In this document: positions 60,301 to 64,000 of the stretch, piece by piece
How positions within the stretch are numbered: the stretch's first letter is position 1
How the letters are laid out: each line of letters opens with the position of its first letter
Origin: Actinostola sp. cb2023
Taxonomy: Eukaryota; Cnidaria; Anthozoa; Actiniaria; Actinostolidae
Assembly (NCBI GenBank): GCA_033675265.1
Contig: JAUJYZ010000133.1
Location: forward strand, 169,501-233,500
Direction of reading: 5' to 3'
Length of the DNA: 64,000 bases
Notes under the pieces: generated by a model
What the model was told of the DNA's origin: nothing
The model's input: the letters and a program-made list of their open reading frames with translations, nothing else
Database searches by the model: none
Translations under genes and position numbers: made by a program

Positions 60301-62304
60301 TGCTAAGTCATGAGAAAGTCATTAAAAATTCATGAGAAATTTGTTGGTCATTGGAAATTAATTAAATTCGTTAGAAATTCATTGCAAATTCACTAGAAAC
60401 TTATTCATTGCGGAAATTAATATCATGAGAAATTTATGGGCAATTCATGGAAGGACACTAGAAGTTCATAGGAAGTTCATAGTGTAAATTTGTTGGTAAT
60501 TTTCATTAATTTCCAAAGAATTTCCAAGATTTCAAGAAAGACGGTGCGCGTTTTTCTTTCGGTCGGGTGCAGTGATGACGGTACACGGGTGTGGTGGGAA
60601 GGGCGCTGGAGGTTGCTACATGATGACCTTTATACATTTATAATTTAGTAAATATGCACAGCTTCCGTGCATGCATAATAATCTTCGGGTTTGTAAGCAA
60701 AACTAGACGCTCTACTAGCATGAAGTTGGGCTTCTAAATGAAATGTAGCCTATTGAACTAAATATAGATATCTTATACTGCGATTTTAAAAAACAGTGTT
60801 TGGTTGCTCGTTGCGTGACTCGAGCTCGGTAGAACATCAGCTTTCCTTGCAATTTCAGTACTGCGATTTCACAAACTCAGCGAATCATGAATGACAATGA
60901 CATGATTAAACCGAATGTTTGGATGAAGTGTAAAATATGGGTTTACCTCGACGGCTCGGTCGGCTGAAAACCTCACAACTGTTCTCTTCACTGAGTGTAT
61001 CAACTACTTCAACTCACTTCGATTCGTTCTAACTTCTAAAGATCACTAAACCCTTTGCAGTACTAGTACTGGATTGATAAATCCATATTTCTTTGTATGG
61101 ATATATTTCATAATGGTACGAAACTGAAAGAAGACGCGCTGGTATTTATGGATTATCAGTAAAGCCAAGAAAAGGACTCACTCCTTCGTGTTATCGGCTT
61201 ACCGCTTGAATTGACTGCTGGCTAAACCTTGGATCGGCATATCCCACATCAGTGGACTACAGATATTGTTGACCCTGTTCGAAAGAACAAAGGATTACTC
61301 TGCGACCAGTATATTGAAAGGATGTATGAGCTAACAGCTGCCTGAACGAAAGAAAGTTCTAAAATACTTTGCTTCGTCTTCAAATGTCGGCCTTGAGTGA
61401 AACAGAAACATGAATAACTTACCGCTATTACGTTTCGCTTGTAATTTCTACCAAGAAAAGCTTGTATTAGCTATTAACCATTAAACTGGCATTTTAAACC
61501 AGAACACAGAAGATTAATACAGTTCAAATCACATTCGACTTGTGTTTTTCAGAGGCTGATCATGAATATTAATTATTAATTAGGGGAACCCCCTAAACCC
61601 TGCTGAATAGTTGAGGGGGATCCCCCTATCCCAGAAACGCTTTCAGCTATAATGCGAAGTATTCGATACATTTACAAATCAGTAAATTTATATCATTCTA
61701 TTTTTATTCAATGTAAGGACTTTTTTCATCAAGAAAAAAATAACATAGAAACTATACTGGAAGATGTGGGGTTCCAGTTGACGTCATTTCCGGTCTCGAG
61801 AAATGTTTATCAGCTAAAAATAATAAATAATAAAAATGTAAGTACTAGTTTTCAATAGGATTTGCTCTACTTGATAGAACATAGTGGCCAGTGTTTGACA
61901 AACATTTGGGACCAGATAATGACATTCATGGACTTTTATCAGCTGATTGAATCCTAGTCCACAGTAGACCGTTTCTTACCTACGAGCGCGGCAAAGAGCC
62001 GGAGATAGAAGAGCTTTATATTTCTTTCGCGCCCAGTATTTAAATAGTTATTGAGAAAGGTATGTCCAGTGCTAGTGCTGGATTAATTGAAACCCAGCAA
62101 TAATAATCAGATACTGTGTCTACGTACGTCTCTTAGTGAGTTTAAGATTTGTGAAATCTACGACGGTGACGTCAACCGGAAGTGTAAATATAACTTCAAT
62201 GGGATTTCATATTTTCACAGTCAGTATTCCCTGTGTATGATCGATAGTACCCTATTGAACTGAAGAGTTTGATTACATGGATGAGAACAATCTGCATGAA
62301 AGTG
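60301..62304. other. 2-kb interval without a supported gene
   Basis: It contains a third cagctga-ended repeat (about 61780-61955). I see no exon. It could include upstream regulatory DNA of the TPR-CHAT gene. Confidence 0.4.
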
Positions 62305-62329
62305 TCACGAGGTCCCTTTTGACTTGACA

Positions 62330-63495
62330 CAACCCAAATAATTATAACATGTTATATAAGAACATTGTCATCTGATGATTTTACAAGACTACAATATGAA
62401 GTACAGCAATTAACGAATAGTATATTAGAATCAAGTAGATCAATATATAGGGTGCATTATGGGTAATACTATTATAAGAACATTGTCATCTGATGATTAT
62501 ATAATACTACAATATGAAACACAGCAATTAACGAATAAAAAAGATTTGACTTCCTTCTGCAGGACTCTGATTTTGCAGCCAAAACATTTTTAATCGAGGG
62601 TTTTACGTGCGGTTTTCACATTGGTTATCAGGGTGAGCGACAGGCCGTTGAGTGTCATAGCCTTAAAAGTGCATTAGAGGAACCTGATATTCTGTTGTCT
62701 AAATTGAATAAGGGGCGAGAAGCTGGTCGGATAGCTGGTCCTTTTCGTACACCTCCTTTCCCAGATTTCCACTGTTCACCTTTGGGACTCGTCCCTAAAA
62801 AAGACCCCTCTGAGTTTCGTATGATACACCATTTGTCATATCCGACCGGTTCCTCGGTAAACGATTTTATTCCTAATAATGTGTCTTCTGTGCACTATGC
62901 GTCAATTAGTGACGCTATAACTTTGTCATCTGATGATTATACAATACTACAATATGAAATACAGCAATTAACGAAAAGTATATTAGAATCAAGTAGATCA
63001 ATATATAGGGTGCATTATGGGAAATACTATAATAAGAACATTGTCATCTGATGATTATACAATACTTCAATATCAAATACAGCAATTAACGAAAAGTATA
63101 TTACAATCAAATAGATCAATATATAGGGTGCATTATGGGTAATACTATAATAAGAACATTGTCATCTGATGATTATACAATACTTCAATATGAAATACAG
63201 CAATTAACGAAAAGTATATTAGAATCAAGTAGATCAATATATAGGGTGCATTATGGGTAATACTATAATAAGAACATTGTCATCTGATGATTATACAATA
63301 CTTCAATATGAAATACAGCAATTAACGAAAAGTATATTAGAATCAAGTAGATCAATATATAGGGTGCATTATGGGTAATACTATAATAAGAACATTGTCA
63401 TCTGATGATTATACAATACTTCAATATGAAATACAGCAATTAACGAAAAGTATATTACAATCAAATAGATCAATATATAGGGTGCATTATGGGTC
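62330..63495. repeat. 118-bp satellite, about 1.5 + 5 copies, interrupted
   Basis: gtcatctgatgatt starts at 62367, 62485, 62925, 63043, 63161, 63279 and 63397, each 118 bp apart except across the insertion. Each monomer contains gatcaatatatagggtgcat + tatgggtaat, the terminal sequence of the MITE at 63542-63836. Confidence 0.96.
62539..62923 (+). pseudogene. DIRS-like retrotransposon reverse-transcriptase fragment inside the satellite
   Basis: The frame reads EGFTCGFHIGYQGERQAVEC, GREAGRIAGPF, PPFPDFHCSPLGLVPKKDPS and EFRMIHHLSYPTGSSVNDFI. This is the N-terminal RT region typical of DIRS/Ngaro-type retroelements (RIAGPF...SPLGLVPKK...FRxIHxLSxP). It stops at DAITL and runs straight into satellite sequence; the catalytic YxDD region is absent. 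It is truncated at both ends, so it is a dead fragment. Confidence 0.85.
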
Positions 63496-63541
63496 AGTAC
63501 AAAAAATACAATAGTTGCTAATTATCTATATATAAGATATA

Positions 63542-63836
63542 TACAATCATTTGCACAAATTCTGGCCGCTACGATATATCAATATATCAATATATCGGGT
63601 GCATTATGGGTAATTAAATAATCGAAAATTCCCCTTAAAGCGGGGGAACGCCAGCAAAGTTGCTAGAAATATTTAGTATAATGTTTATTTTAGTCTTACG
63701 TTTGTTGTTTGTAAATTTTGCTTCATTTAATAAGTTAGGAAACTCAAAATAGTATTCAGTTTAATTACCCATAATGCACCCGATATATTGATATATTGAT
63801 ATTTCGCGGAGGCCAGAATTTTTGCAAATGACTGTA
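63542..63836. mobile_element. MITE gggtgcattatgggtaatt (copy 2, full length)
   Basis: The outer ends caatcatttgcacaaattct + ggcc and ggccagaatttttgcaaatg + actg are inverted and flanked by TA. Inner ends atatatcgggtgcattatgg and inverse give a nested second TIR. The interior matches 25430-25655. Confidence 0.85.
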
Positions 63837-63850
63837 AGTGAGTTTTAATT

Positions 63851-63994
63851 TAAGCCGGTTCAGCATGCATTGACAAGTTTTATTTGCTGATCTGTAAAGG
63901 ACTGATTTGACAAGATTTCCTTTACAGACAAGCAGATAAAACTTGTCAATGCAAAACTTGTCATAGAAAACTTGGTCGTCTGTAACCGGCTTTA
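63851..63994. mobile_element. Diverged MITE, TIR taagccggtt
   Basis: The ends taagccggttcag and tctgtaaccggctta are inverted. The arms gacaagttttatttgctgat and agcagataaaacttgtcaat pair. The words relate it to the ccttgacaag family at 32013 and 50482. Confidence 0.75.
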
Positions 63995-64000
63995 TAATGA

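Overview
This window is animal nuclear DNA. It has split genes with consensus GT/AG introns, dense microsatellites, and many short inverted-repeat transposons (MITEs). The gene set points to an early-branching marine animal: a Rabin8-type Rab exchange factor, insulin-like peptides, a 241-residue tropomyosin and a TPR-CHAT protein. A cnidarian is my best guess. It rests on tropomyosin length, the TPR-CHAT gene and the style of the dispersed repeats, and I could not test it by search. I saw no bacterial genes, CRISPR array or rRNA.

Layout. (1) Positions 1-9425, minus strand: the 5' two thirds of a RAB3IP/Rabin8 orthologue in six exons, running off the left edge. Its introns are packed with foldback elements. 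(2) About 10.1-10.9 kb: a 0.7 kb GGGAC pentanucleotide array. (3) 12.3-14.2 kb, minus strand: a complete two-exon insulin/relaxin-family prepropeptide gene. (4) 17.9-21.3 kb: three abutting minisatellite arrays. (5) 21.3-34 kb: mostly repeats, including a hAT transposase remnant and a 147-bp-arm palindrome. (6) 34.4-35.3 kb, minus strand: a second, divergent two-exon insulin-family gene whose intron holds a 450 bp GATA array. (7) 35.4-49.8 kb: repeats with no gene I can support. (8) 50.0-52.7 kb, plus strand: a two-exon tropomyosin gene with a TATA box and two CRE palindromes. (9) 53.2-55.2 kb: a TTAA-flanked piggyBac-like MITE and a minisatellite. (10) 56.2-59.6 kb, minus strand: an uninterrupted 1,129-codon TPR-CHAT gene. 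(11) 62.3-64.0 kb: a 118-bp satellite that encloses a reverse-transcriptase fragment, then two MITEs.

The two insulin-family genes are the most interesting content. They are too short and too split to stand out as ORFs. They were assembled from splice sites, matching phase-1 introns and the A-chain signature CC-x3-C-x8-C. Both have 13 residues between the two B-chain cysteines, where vertebrate insulin has 11. The second gene also has two extra A-chain cysteines and almost no C-peptide. No operon-like relationship is implied: the genes are independent eukaryotic transcription units.
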